Shown here piece by piece: positions 34,640 through 46,600 of a stretch of 64,000 bases of DNA. The stretch comes from Tethya wilhelma (Eukaryota > Porifera > Demospongiae > Tethyida > Tethyidae). Within the stretch, counting starts at the first letter, position 1. Every line of letters begins with the position of its first letter. The notes below the pieces were generated by a model, which ran no database searches, was not told the origin of the DNA, and saw only the letters and a list, made by a program, of their open reading frames with translations. Position numbers and translations under genes: made by a program. The stretch covers positions 15,387,614 through 15,451,613 of the forward strand of contig CAXIPT010000001.1 of assembly GCA_964030475.1 (NCBI GenBank), read 5' to 3'.

Positions 34640-35458
34640 ATGGCTGACTTTGGAGACTATAATGGGACGTTTGATCCTCAGGCATATTTGCAAGAACGTT
34701 TCAAAGCAATTCCAGGATCATATCATAATGCGGCTCTTCGGAATCAGTTTGTGCTGGAAAATGTAGCAAAATTCTACAAAACAATTTCAGTTCAACTAGA
34801 TGGTGATGATGGTAAAGGACCTACTGTACTGGACTATGGATGTGGGCCAGTAATAGCCTGGGAGATTAGTGCAGCTGGTGTAGCTTCTGAAATCGTACTT
34901 GCTGAGTACACAGAGAGGAATCGTAAAGCAGTCCAACAGTGGTTGGATGAAGATCCAGCCGCCTTTGATTGGTCTCACTACTTCAAGTATGTGGTTCAGA
35001 ACCTTGAGGGAAAGAGTGAGGAAGATGTGAAGGATCGAGAGAAACAGCTTCGAAAGGTGGTGAAAGCTGTGGTACCTTGTGACATTACAAAAGATCAATT
35101 CATTGAAAAAGAATTCGAAGGTCCTTACGATATTGTGTGTTGCTTTGCCTGCATTGAGACCGGTTGTCATACTCTTGAAGAGTACCGTTGTGGTATCACT
35201 AAACTGGCTAGTCTCTTGAAGCCTGGTGGAATACTTATACACTACTCTGCAGACCAAGCAAACACTGAAGAGTCGGGATCTTATCATGTTGGCATGGCAC
35301 GTTTCTGGTTATTACCACTAACACGAGAGTTTGTGATAGCTACTTTGGAACAGAATGGATTCAATGACATTTCTGTGAATACCCTCCCACAAGAGAGCCT
35401 GAGTAGTGATGCAGTTAATGCTGTAGGGTTTACATTCATAATAGCTGTTAAAAAATAG
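34640..35458 (+). CDS. NNMT/PNMT/TEMT-family N-methyltransferase, copy 2
   Basis: Single exon, 272 aa, tandem to copy 1 with 461 bp between. Same motif I (DYGCGPVIAWE) and FDWS and KPGGILI blocks. Differences from copy 1: SYHNAALRNQFVLEN at residues 26-40, ERN for EKN, CFACIETGCHTLEE, and ARFWLLPLTREF. The central part shared by all copies is close to identical at DNA level, so duplication is recent or conversion is active. It ends convergent with TDP1 (stop 35774). Confidence 0.92.
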   Translation: MADFGDYNGTFDPQAYLQERFKAIPGSYHNAALRNQFVLENVAKFYKTISVQLDGDDGKGPTVLDYGCGPVIAWEISAAGVASEIVLAEYTERNRKAVQQWLDEDPAAFDWSHYFKYVVQNLEGKSEEDVKDREKQLRKVVKAVVPCDITKDQFIEKEFEGPYDIVCCFACIETGCHTLEEYRCGITKLASLLKPGGILIHYSADQANTEESGSYHVGMARFWLLPLTREFVIATLEQNGFNDISVNTLPQESLSSDAVNAVGFTFIIAVKK

Positions 35459-35771
35459 TACTTTGTGAATTCTAATTATTGACAGTGAACTAATGTACGT
35501 ACAGGAAATTTTAACTTTGAACTGACTTAATTATTGTCTACTGTATGGATTACGTTATGATGTAAATGTAAGATTGATCACGTGAATACATGTACACCTT
35601 GTACACGTTTACACCTTGTGTAAAGTGAAGTTACAGTAAGATTTACACTTTTCACTGCTCCAGGATCCCTTTTAGTAAATTTTGTCATTTGAAGTTCATG
35701 TTGTTATTATTTTTATTAAAGGAAAATGATGCTATCTGTACATACATACAGGCTATCATCTAATGAGTTAA
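35459..35771. other. Intergenic, tail-to-tail methyltransferase 2 / TDP1
   Basis: About 310 bp. A segment near 35685-35760 resembles the 3' flank of methyltransferase 1 (tttgtcatttgaagttcatgttgtt). No gene seen. Confidence 0.6.
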
Positions 35772-38700
35772 TTAGGAGGGAGTCCATACGTTTCCACAGC
35801 TGTCAGGTTGCATGTACCTAGCATTCCATATCCACGGTTTGTCTAAAATTAATACAAAGAGGAGTCACTGGTATGAGTGAAACGGACTTGGAGTACAAAG
35901 TGTACGTATCTTCATCAAAATTGACTCACCATCCTTTCTGTACCCAGTCAAAGGCAGATCAAATGGAACTTGTAAGTGCAGTGGACCTTGTTCACCAGCA
36001 TGTCCTGTTGCCACTGAAAAAGTTCCTTGAGAAGCATCCTGTGTTGTTTTAGCAATTGCCATAATAATTGTGACCGTGGCTTAACTAACTTACCCAATCA
36101 GATGGTAAGAATAGAACACCTATTTCGTAGGATCTGATTTTCAACTGGGCTCCTCTCTTCTCAAGAGCTCCCCAAGCAGCTTTAGACAAGTTAGCACTAG
36201 AAATTAATAAATTAATAAACAGTGGTAGAGTCAATACTAAGTTGAATCAGTATTACTGCTGAGTTAAAAATTTATACCTTGTGACGAGGAACCATGCCAA
36301 TTTTGATGCATCTGGTGAAATTCTGGTGTATGTCTTAATATGAGGAGCTGCTCTAGTTCTGCCAGTTCTCTCTGCTTTCCACTGACTGTCCAGTAGCCAA
36401 TACAAACAAACGATTAGGAGTGCATCAATTCACAGATGCTATGTACATTCTACAATGACTAACCATAAGTAACTGTTGAGGTATGTTTGCTTCTGTGAGG
36501 TCTGGAGGGCATAAGGGATTGATCCACCAGCTGCAATGATTGTGACATTTGTTCATTCATGGAAGAAATGGTATCAATCACATGTATACACTTACTCACC
36601 CTTGTAGCCTTCAAGGCTCCATCTTACATTTTCCACACTTGGAAATACCTAAACAGTAGTAAACAATCGTACAAACTCACAGCACTGAACTGAGAGTGAG
36701 ACATATACATACAATATCACCATACTTACTAGCTGAAGGCCGGGGTATCTGTGGAGTGCTGAAGGACCTCTCCGTTTAGTCGTAGAGAGACTGAGCAGCC
36801 ACTCTGAGCACAACCAAGCATCACTCTTGGGACCCAGTGATCCAACACTGGAGAACTGACCCACCACTGGCCAGTCTTCTCCGACGGTGGTGCAGTGATC
36901 GGCAAGCACACTCTTCAACTTCAGGTGCCCCCATTTTGCCATGTTTCTACCGTGGTGTGCTCCAGGGACCGATGCTATGATACGGACACTATAATTTTTT
37001 TATAATAATAAAAAGCATGAAATCTTTATCTTTACAAACGATCCCAAAACCTAAAGCATAGACTATTATCTACGCCTAAAGGAACCCTCCCAATGCCTGC
37101 TCTACAGTAAATTGCCAAAATGCCAAGCCACTCAGATGCCTAATCTTGAGAACTGGGGGTGGTAGCATGTACAAGAATCATTGATCGGATTACTCTTTCA
37201 TACCGTGCCTTGGACATGTCATGATCACGTATCCTTTGTTTCCACTCATTTAGTGCAGAGCTACCGTATGCATTCAAATACTCCTAAAACAAAAAAATGG
37301 ATAAAAAGAATTCTTGTTAAAGTTTGTACACCTACTAGCAAGTCCTGCTTAAAAGCACAATTTGCTGCTTTGGCTCCAGAAGAGGATTGTGTCGTCTCAG
37401 CAACTGTCTCGTCATTCTTTGGAAACAGTGGACTCACCCAAACACTGATAGAAAAGAAGATATTACATTTTCAGTATCAATTATTTATGTGAACATACGC
37501 CTGAGTTTTTTGGTCCCAGTCTCTCTCAATCAGGTTAGCTGTGTGGATGACAACACGCAGTCCTTCCTTGTACTGTAATACCATCATTTTACTGCGGAAG
37601 ATAAGGATGGAGGGAAATGTTGATATAATTTTCACACAATGAGTATTTTTGCTTCTTTACCTGTGATGAGTACCAAACATGATGTCCAACTTTGCCTATA
37701 TTGTAGGGAGTTATCACACAAATATTCAAACCTAGTGATACCTGATCTGACACAATTACACAACTGCAATGTACTGCTTGACAGATACGTAATGTGGCAA
37801 TCACTTTCGTCATCACTCACTGCAAATAGTTTGATATTTGGATGAGATTGAGCTTCTTTTCTCAGTTGGAGAATGGTGTCACGCTGATCACCATGGACAA
37901 TGAGGATGGGAGTTTTCCTAAGGGAAAGGCACTTCTTCTCAATGGTTGATAGTTGTGTGTGTTGGTGGGTGGGTGGATGTGTTATTATGCCATTACCTTT
38001 TCTCTTCAGGGTATTGTTGTAAGAGCCACGGAATATCAAACATATAGTTGAACTGCAAGAATGACATAGTTGTTTGGATCAAGCCACAAACTCATTTGAG
38101 GAGATATTTACCTGAACTGATGCAATGAGGTCTCCCATAGATGTAGAGAGTATATCTTCATAAAAAATTAGCAGCATAAAAGGTAAATTTAACAACAAGA
38201 ACTATGAGCATTGTGAAGCAGAACAACCACAAGCTCCAATGATAGTCTGAAAACAGGTACATACAAACATAGAAAACTTGCCACTGACCTTTGATTCCAA
38301 TTGCTAGTGTTTTGTGGTTGTATTGTTCATGGATACCTCTCACTTTGGTAAGGTAGAAAAGTGGCGGTTGGACTGGTGCAGCTGATTGTTGTGTTGTGGA
38401 TGTTGAATCACTGCCTAAGCTTGAAGTACTGCTACCTACATCTGTTTGTTGGCAGCTACCCAAACTTGCGGCACTGCAGCCAGGGTTAGAAATGGTACCA
38501 TCATAAGAAGAACTGGTAGTGTCTGCAGGGTCATCTTCATGGCTCATCTTTTGCCTCTTCATTTCTGGGGGTTGTAATGATTCATTCTCACTACCTTTGT
38601 CAGCAGACTGGGTCTGGGGAATTGCTTTTCTCTCTGGAATAGGAGGAGGAATATTACAAGGATGTAAAATTTGTATCATGACATTGTATCTAGACTTACT

Positions 38701-38832
38701 ACTCACCAGGATGAGAGAATTGTTCAAAGTGAACTGGGTTCTTTCTGTAGCATTGGCTACCATACTTACAGGGAGGCTTGTCGCTGGAACCAGAGGCTAC
38801 AGGCTCTTCTTCACAGGAGTGTTGTTCCATTA
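35772..38832 (-). CDS. TDP1: Tyrosyl-DNA phosphodiesterase 1 with N-terminal PBZ zinc finger
   Basis: Start 38832 ([10 protein letters not shown]), stop 35774-35772; about a dozen exons. Residues about 20-45 form a PBZ finger: [20 protein letters not shown] fits C-x5-C-x6-H-x5-H with the YR-NP-H core that binds poly(ADP-ribose). A disordered Ser/Thr linker follows, then the phospholipase-D-like repair domain: [25 protein letters not shown], first HKD-type motif GTHHSKMM (HxK split by an intron, about 37.66 to 37.59 kb), [28 protein letters not shown] (as [12 protein letters not shown]), second Hx[23 protein letters not shown], and C-terminal DKPWIWN to GNVWTPS. TDP1 removes topoisomerase I peptides and other 3' blocks from DNA in the nucleus. 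Human TDP1 lacks PBZ. Confidence 0.93.
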
Positions 38833-38845
38833 TAGGTATGGTAAA

Positions 38846-40065
38846 GGGTAGTTAATGTCATTTACACCAAAGTAATATCAATAGGTAGATAGTAAGCTGG
38901 ACAAACGACATTAAATTTTAACAAACAAAGTCTATCACACACAACCCATACTTAAAGTGTTCTATATATCACTAGAACAATGAAAAGAAACACAAACACA
39001 AAAAATAAATCCTCAATCAGAGGAATACTCTAAAATCGATTCCCTTAGCTTATCAAAGCTATGTTTCTTGGTTTGGTCATCTCACTTCCCAGCCTGCTGT
39101 AAACTGAGATGGCTCTATTGATAATCGCTAACTCTATTTGAGTCACTAGAACTTGGCAGTCTTGGTTTGACGATGATCCAGGTGTGATATCCGATGATGC
39201 ACCAGAAAATCAAGAACACTGCTCCACCAAACACTAATGATACTATATCGTATTTGCTATCAGGGCGGATAAAGTGCCGTGATGGTCAGTAAAGTAGCAT
39301 TGATGAGGAAGAACATGTCAAGAAAATTGATCGCAGTATTCTTGAATGGCATGATCGCTGCTTGGCTGAGAATTAGAGTCAACAAAACCAGTGCTTGCAA
39401 GTAAAAGAACAAGAGGGTGTTATTCCAGGAAGAGGCAAACACTACTATGATGTCCACAACAACAATAACCTAAAGACGTATACCGTGCCAGAAATGCCAT
39501 TTATCCTTATGTGGGGCACATGTTGCATCGATGAGGGACTGGAAACAATTGACGATAGAAAGCGAGTGGAGTACTTGACAAACGTAAAGATAGCGATATA
39601 CAAAATCAAGAAGACAAGAGTAACAAGGGTTATGGCAAAGAGCACTGACACCATGTGCATGATGAATAATTATACTCTACACTTGCATCATAGTACCATC
39701 CAATGTGGTGTGAATAGTTATACTCAGATCGATGAGGATTCAACCTTCAGCCTCGAAAAGGCCAATCCACAACTACTGAATGTAGCAGCTTGAAGAAGGA
39801 GAGATAAAAAAGTGTGGCCAAGGCAGGAATGGCAGCATGGGAAGTCATTGACTCAAAGTCCACTTGGCAAGTTGGATGAGCAGCTATGACCAATCCTAGT
39901 CCAATGATTCACAAATATAATAGGAAAGATGTAGCTTAGAAATGTTTGCTGAAGATCAGCAAGACCCTTGTAATGCTATGAATACCTTTAGCGGTGGGCC
40001 CCACTGCATGGAGTGCTCTCATGTTTATTTGCTGACTATTCCACTCTACGCACCTAGCTAGCTGG
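38846..40065 (-). pseudogene. Rearranged C-terminal fragment of a beta-helix multi-TM gene
   Basis: Copy of the 3' flank and last third of the gene at 43677-47501 (homology starts at 43527). Readable pieces include LLFFYLQALVLL, SQAAIMPFK, INFLDMFFL and ITLVTLVFLILYIA, with frameshifts, small deletions and stops. Near 39985-40065 a piece equivalent to 44885-44945 is present in inverted orientation after a deletion. No promoter, signal peptide or ectodomain is left. Confidence 0.88.
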
Positions 40066-42296
40066 AATGCAATTAAAGATTCACAGAAGCCATGTGCTAC
40101 AACTACAACACAACCACTAAATAAATTGCACGTGGAGCATACCTGCATGCAGTTGGTGTAAACCACTGTAGAGGAGATAATTTATTACCGGACGGCATAT
40201 ATTTCCCGACTGGCCACGCTGAATCTGCTAATGCCTGTCCTACCTGATAATATTGAAGGGTAACTATCAACAAATCTAGTGCACAGATAAGAAGTCCCAC
40301 ATACACACGATAGAACTTATCCGAGCTTATTTGATTGCGTGCTGTCCAGAAATTTGTGTCCAGTGTCCGGTTTTTGAACTGTTACTCACTAGTACAAGTA
40401 GAGGGCTGAATGTCTGGTTGGCTGCAGAGTGCAAGTAAAAGAGTCTAGTTGACTTGTGGCATTACTTGGGCCTTAGCCAATTCTCTCTTGCAAATTTCTA
40501 CCCTTGTCTGACAATGCATGTAAATGTCCAGGAATAGCTTGACCAAGGGTCACAATAATATTGCATATGAATCTACATGTGTAGGACTACAGGCTATTAT
40601 TTGTGGTGTATGTGTGAGAGGTAGTTTTGGCAAACTTGGTGCAGTAAAAAAACTGTCCAGACATTAATTACTTCCTCTACTACATTACAACAGCTTTGAT
40701 CTTGCCGACAACCTAAAAAATCGGTTGTCGATCAACACACGAGGTCCCTTTTCCTGCCCCGCCTACTAATAATTGGAAAAGGTCTGGGCACCAGGCTAAA
40801 CACCAGCGGACTTGTGCAGCAGCAAGTTTCACCCTTCTTTTTTTCTTCCCACATCAGCATCTTGACAGCTGGAAGCCAACGTGTATTTTGTGCCTGCCAG
40901 ATGAAAACAGTGCGGATTGTTTTTCGGCCTAAAGCACTCACGCGATTTCCAACCATTTTTAGGAAACCATACAAATGCAACATAAGTACTACAAATGTGT
41001 TTTACATGTCTATGCGACCAAAATAAAACAAGCTTGACCTCCTTAGCTGCTTCCAATCAAAAGTTACAGGACAAAGTTGCACATTTGTGTTTTACGGGAT
41101 TCTCCATTGAAAATATGGCACCGTAACACCCTAAAACACCTTAACTATAATCGATCATAACTAAGTCATCGGATGAGCTACGACTATAAAAATTTTACCA
41201 AAATGTTCAGAAAGATTTCTACTTTAACATCCAAAATTTCTATGGCTTCAGGCTGACTCCGCGAAAATTATACTATTGCATTTACCAATTTTAAATTGAG
41301 ATACGAATGTCAAACTTTTACCAAAATGTTCAGTAAGGATTCTACATTCAGATGATAACCAATGATTGCAGTTCTACGGCTTCAAATGTCCTTTGGCGAA
41401 AGAATGCACCATATTAACTCACTCGTGCAGCGGCTTGACAAACTGGGCTAGCGATGCTGACTAGACACTTCTACTGTTATATGGTTACTTCTAATAGTGC
41501 CTCCCACCATGCACCCTGGAGTAAACCAATTAAATGTAACATTTTTTTCCTTTTATTCAAATTCCGCAAGTTACTAAAATATTTCCTTTGGCTTTTTGCC
41601 CATAAAAACAGTCTCTTCAACCTATGAAACATATATCAGCTTGAAACACTTTTCAAACTCCTCTGTAATTTTAGTAATTATTAACTTTTCCCTAAGTTTT
41701 GCCCAATTTCAATACTAGCATTGTATTTAGAGCAAAAAACAGTGCACAAATTTGAAATATCAGCACCCCAAGTTACCTTAGAAAGTGTCAAACTAACCAG
41801 TAGTGTCTTTATCATCCGCGGAATAGCAGCCTGTCAGCCGTGCCACGTGGTCCATTGATTTTCCCGTAAACATTTTCCTCCATATGTTTTGTATGGCTTT
41901 TGCGGTCACCTGATTACGCATGCTGTTCGTCTGACATTCAAGATTTTTGTGACCAGCTTATTAAATGCAAGCACTACTGAGTTTAACCTCAGTACTAGAC
42001 AATAGCTGCATAGTGCAAAATATATACGTAGGTTGGAAATCGCTGCCATAATGGTTACGTAATCTCGTTTCCAATTAAACCCGTTCCTTGAGGTTAATTA
42101 TTTATGTTTGCGGTGAGATAATTAGCTTGTGGAATGCATTTACGTAGTACCTATACTCGGTGTCGTATCTCCATCCTCTGGGATTGACTGAAAGGATTCA
42201 GTAGCCCTTGCAAAAAGTTCCTTTTTTTCCCCGCCTAGCCCATTCCCCCACCCCTATTGGCTAACCTAGCAAGAAAGACTGGCTAGTGTCTGAATC
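40066..42296. other. 2.2-kb region without a recognisable gene
   Basis: Scattered short ORFs only, none with known motifs. Two imperfect repeats around ttttaccaaaatgttcag (about 41193 and 41318) suggest an old decayed element. Near 40733-40800 a short GC-rich piece (ggtcccttttcctgccccgcc with a partly complementary gaaaaggtctgggcacc) looks like a small inverted element. Confidence 0.5.
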
Positions 42297-43112
42297 ATGA
42301 CTGACTTTGGAGACTATCATGGGACGTTTGATCCTCATGTGTATTTGCAAGAACGTCACAAAGCAATTCCAGGATCATGTCATAATGCTCTTCGGAGTCA
42401 GTTTGTGCTGGAAAATGTAGCAAAATTCTACAAAACAATTTCAGTTCAACTAGATGGTCATGATGGTGAAGGACCTACTGTACTGGACTATGGATGTGGG
42501 CCAGTAATAGCCTGGGAGATTAGTGCAGCTGGTGTAGCTTCTGAAATTGTACTTGCTGAGTACACAGAGAAGAATCGTAAAGCAGTCCAACAGTGGTTGG
42601 ATGAAGATCCAGCCGCCTTTGATTGGTCTCACTACTTCAAGTATGTGGTTCAGAACCTTGAGGGAAAGAGTGAGGAAGATGTGAAGGATCGAGAGAAACA
42701 GCTTCGAAAGGTGGTGAAAGCTGTGGTACCTTGTGACATTACAAAAGATCAATTCATTGAAAAAGGATTCGAAGGTCCTTACGATATTGTGTGTTGCTTT
42801 GCCTGCATCGAGGCCAGTTGCCGTACCCTTGAAGAGTACCGTTGTGGTATCACTAAACTGGCTTGTCTTGTGAAGCCTGGTGGAATACTCATACACTACT
42901 CTGCAGACCGAGCAAACACTGAAGAGTTGGGATCTTATCATGTTGGCATGGCACATTACTGGTTCTTACCGCTAACACCAGAGTTTGTAATAGCTACTTT
43001 GGAACAGAATGGATTCAGTAACATTTCTGTGAATACCCTCCCACAAGAGAGCCTGAGTAGTACTGCAGGTGATGCTGTTGGGTATACATTAATAACAGCT
43101 GTTAAAAAATAG
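42297..43112 (+). CDS. NNMT/PNMT/TEMT-family N-methyltransferase, copy 3
   Basis: Single exon, 271 aa. Same SAM motif (VLDYGCGPVIAWE) and family blocks as copies 1 and 2. Its own changes include LDGHDGEGP, CIEASCRTLEE, AHYWFLPLTPEF and the end GYTLITAVKK. It lies about 6.8 kb beyond copy 2, separated by TDP1 and the pseudogene, and directly before the intact beta-helix gene (convergent). Copy 1 follows beta-helix gene 1 (with AP4S1 between), so methyltransferase and beta-helix genes are neighbours twice. Confidence 0.92.
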   Translation: MTDFGDYHGTFDPHVYLQERHKAIPGSCHNALRSQFVLENVAKFYKTISVQLDGHDGEGPTVLDYGCGPVIAWEISAAGVASEIVLAEYTEKNRKAVQQWLDEDPAAFDWSHYFKYVVQNLEGKSEEDVKDREKQLRKVVKAVVPCDITKDQFIEKGFEGPYDIVCCFACIEASCRTLEEYRCGITKLACLVKPGGILIHYSADRANTEELGSYHVGMAHYWFLPLTPEFVIATLEQNGFSNISVNTLPQESLSSTAGDAVGYTLITAVKK

Positions 43113-43676
43113 TATTTTTTGTAATAGGACTTGAATTGACAGTGAAGTAATACAGGTACAGGACACAACACCGGATATTGTGATATTGCGCAGTCGCGCG
43201 CACGGAATTCCGGAATTCCCGGAAGTACACTTACGTGACGTAAGCCGTATTTTTGATGTAGTAGTTATATACTGAACTAGCAAAGAAGGTCGACCCTGAG
43301 TAATTCGAAAATTGATGATCCTCAGTCTGATGTGTTCTATATACCATCAATTGGATGATCAGACTCATGGTGTATGTGTTCAGGATAGTGATGGAAAGCT
43401 TTCGTGGTCACCTGTGAAGATATCTGTGATGCAGGATCTAGTGATGGATCATCTGCCAGTGATATTGATCGTTTTCTCATGCCACCTGAGATTAGCATGA
43501 TTAATTTTGAGCCTAGAGATGGTCAAGGGTAGTTAATGTCATTTACACCAGTGTATTAGTAGGTAGATAGCAAGCTAGACAAACGACCTTTAACAAACAA
43601 AGTCTACACAACCCAAGTGTTCTATCACTAGCAGAACAAACACACATACACACACAAAAATAATTAAATAAAATCC
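43113..43676. other. Intergenic, convergent methyltransferase 3 / beta-helix gene 2
   Basis: Contains a CpG-rich patch with overlapping palindromes (ggaattccggaattcc, 43203-43220) and, at about 43310-43500, an open stretch (SPVKISVMQDLV...) that I cannot assign. From 43527 the sequence is shared with the pseudogene flank at 38846. Confidence 0.5.
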
Positions 43677-46600
43677 TCAATCAGAGGAATACTCTAAAAT
43701 CGATTCTCTTAGCTTATCAAAGCGATGTTTCTTGGTTTGGTCATCTCTCGTACTCACATTCCCCTGCTGTAAAGATGGTTCTATTGATATCTCTAGCTCT
43801 GTTTGAGTCACCCTAGTATGACCACCTGTGTCCTGAATGTTGTGTACATTTGAAGAAAACAGTTTCTCATAACTTTGTCTCCTGATCATAGAACTTGGCA
43901 GTCTTGGTTTGACGATGATCCAGACGTGATATCCAATGATGCACCAGAAAACCAAGAACACTGCTCCACCAAACACTAATGATACTATCTCGTAGTTGCT
44001 ATCAGGATAAAGTGCTGTGATGGTCAGCAAAGTAGCATCAACGAGGAAGAACATGTCGAGAAAATTGATTGCAGTACTCTTGAATGGCATGATCGCTGCT
44101 TGGCTGAGAATTAGAGCCAACAAAACCAGTGCTTGCAAGTAGAAGAACAAGAGGGTGTTATTCCGGGAAGAGGCAAACACTATGTCCACGACAACAATAG
44201 CCCAGAGACGTATACCGTGCCAGAAACGCCATTTATCCTTATATGGGGCACATGTTGCATCAATGAGGGGCTGAAAACGATTGATGATACGAAAGCGAGT
44301 GGAGTACTTGACAAACGTAAAGACGGCAATGTACAAAATCAAGAAGACAAGAGTAACAAGGGTTATGGCAAAGAGCACACCATGTGCATGATGAAGATAC
44401 TTGACACTTGCATCATAGTACCATACCCACCTAATGTGGTGTGAATAGTTAGATGAGGATTCAACCTTCAGCTTTGAGAAGGCCAATCCACTAACTATCA
44501 AACGTAGCAGCTTGAAGAAAGAGAGATGAAACAGTGTGGCCAAGACAGGAATGGCAGTGCGAGAAGTCCACTTGGCAAGTTTGGATGAATATCTGGCAGC
44601 TATGACCAATCCTAGTCCAATGATCCACAAGTATATAGGAAAGATATAACTTAGAAATGTTCGCTGAAGGTCTGTAAGACCCTTGTAGAGGCATACAGGA
44701 AAACCTAGTTCAAGGTTTAGCAATGCTATAAATACCTTTAACCATTGCACTTTTTCGTAATCAAAGAGTATAAAGGAATTGATGTTAAAGAGATTGGCAT
44801 AGAATATCAAGCCAGTGATGGTTCCCGTGGACATGGTGATATGAAGAGCAAACAGAAGAAACACCAGGATGATCCCGGCTAGTGCGTAGAGTGGAATGGT
44901 CAGCAAATACACGTGAGAGCACTCCATGCAATGGGGCCCACCAACAACCACACTCAGGTTGCCAGGGCATTGACCACACAGGATTCCCATTCGCTTGTGT
45001 AGGCACAGTTGATCAAAATCAGAGATATTCAATTTTTCAATGCCTTTATTGCAGTAGATTGAAGGGCAATGGCTTGTGTAGCCGAGAGCAGTTTCATTGT
45101 ATTCATCATCAGGGTATTTGCCAATCCATGAAAATCCAGGTCTGTCAATTAGTAGAGTATCTATATCACAATTGACCTTCAGTGATTGCAGCAAAGGGGA
45201 ACAGTGGCAATCTCCTTCATTTATTGGCATGAATCCTATGGGACACTTCTGCAATGTTATTGGGAAAAGCAGTTCTTTTGGTGAATTAATTGGATTTAAA
45301 CCAAGAAAACCTTTCCTGGCAACACTTCCAAGATTCTTGCTCAAAATGGAGAAGTTTAGCTGAGTACAGTTGACTCCATACATCTGTACAACATCTGCAC
45401 CATACTGAAATTTCCAGTCAAATCCAGGTTGTGAGGTATTCTGAAACAGTGTGCCATATACTGTTGAATAAACAGGCTTCTTTAGATCATTAACAGCTGT
45501 CAAATTTACCGAATTCTGTCGTCCTGGATATGTCTTGATATTTCTTACAAAATGAGGCCCCAAGTTGCAGTTCAAAGCAGATTTGCTTGTGTTTGTTAGC
45601 CCATCTTCACAGATACAAATTTGTCTCGGACTTGACGACATTTCAAACAGTTGATTATCAACAGGATTTTCAAAATGGAATATAGCATCATACAACAATG
45701 TAAGATTAGATGGATGTAAATGAATCCTTCGGGACAGCTGAGTACTGCAGTTCCACAGAGGATCAATATAAATGGAATTCCCAGCCAATTTTGCTGTGTT
45801 TCCTGTAAAAGTCAATGACACGTTCATCTCAGTTATATTCTTGGCAGAGTAGTATCGCATAGGATAATACTGAATCACACAGAATTCACTGCTGGTTTGA
45901 GGTGAGTGGATGGCCCCACCATACACAGCAGTCAGGTTACAAAACTCGGCACTGAGTGGCTCCTGCAGCCACAGATGGCTGTCTGTCTGAAGCAAAAGAG
46001 CAGCACCACCTGCCCACGATGCACCTTGAATGTTTCTGAAGGTCACATTTCCAGTGAGAATAACGTCTGTCACCCGACCTAGTATCACGGGTCCTATCAG
46101 TTCTTCAAACACACACGGGTGCTCATTGGTGCCCATGATTGAAACAGTGTGGGTTCTCACAAATGTTAAAAGTCCGTTGTCTATTGTCAGTGACTGTAGG
46201 TTGTACTCTGACGTCTTACCAGTGATGTTCAGACCGTTGACTCCTATATCAAACCTGTCGCTAGATTGATCAATGGCAAAGGCAAAGAGGAACTTGGAGT
46301 TAGAAGCCGTTACCCTGGTTACATTAGCAGTACACTGTCCATCAGAGTCGGTGAAATGTAGCAATGACATTAAAGGTGTCTTTCTGTATCCCGCCGATCC
46401 ATAGAAGGTGGAGTCTTCAACGGAGAGACAATTTGCGTGCGTAAACTCCCCATGGAATTTCAGGTAGAGAGTAATGTCACTACCAAAGTAGTTACGACCC
46501 TCTTCAGTTTCAAGTACAATGGAGGGGGTGTTTTCAATAAAAGTACAATTCTGGAAGACCAAATTACTTGCATTCGATTGACTCAGAAACGTGGTCATAA

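Noticed and set aside
39395..39793. 132-codon plus-strand ORF
   Set aside because: Antisense to the beta-helix pseudogene; the matching antisense piece also appears at 44133 over the intact gene.
43312..43500. Possible transposase-like ORF before beta-helix gene 2
   Set aside because: Only 62 codons, no catalytic motif, no terminal repeats seen.
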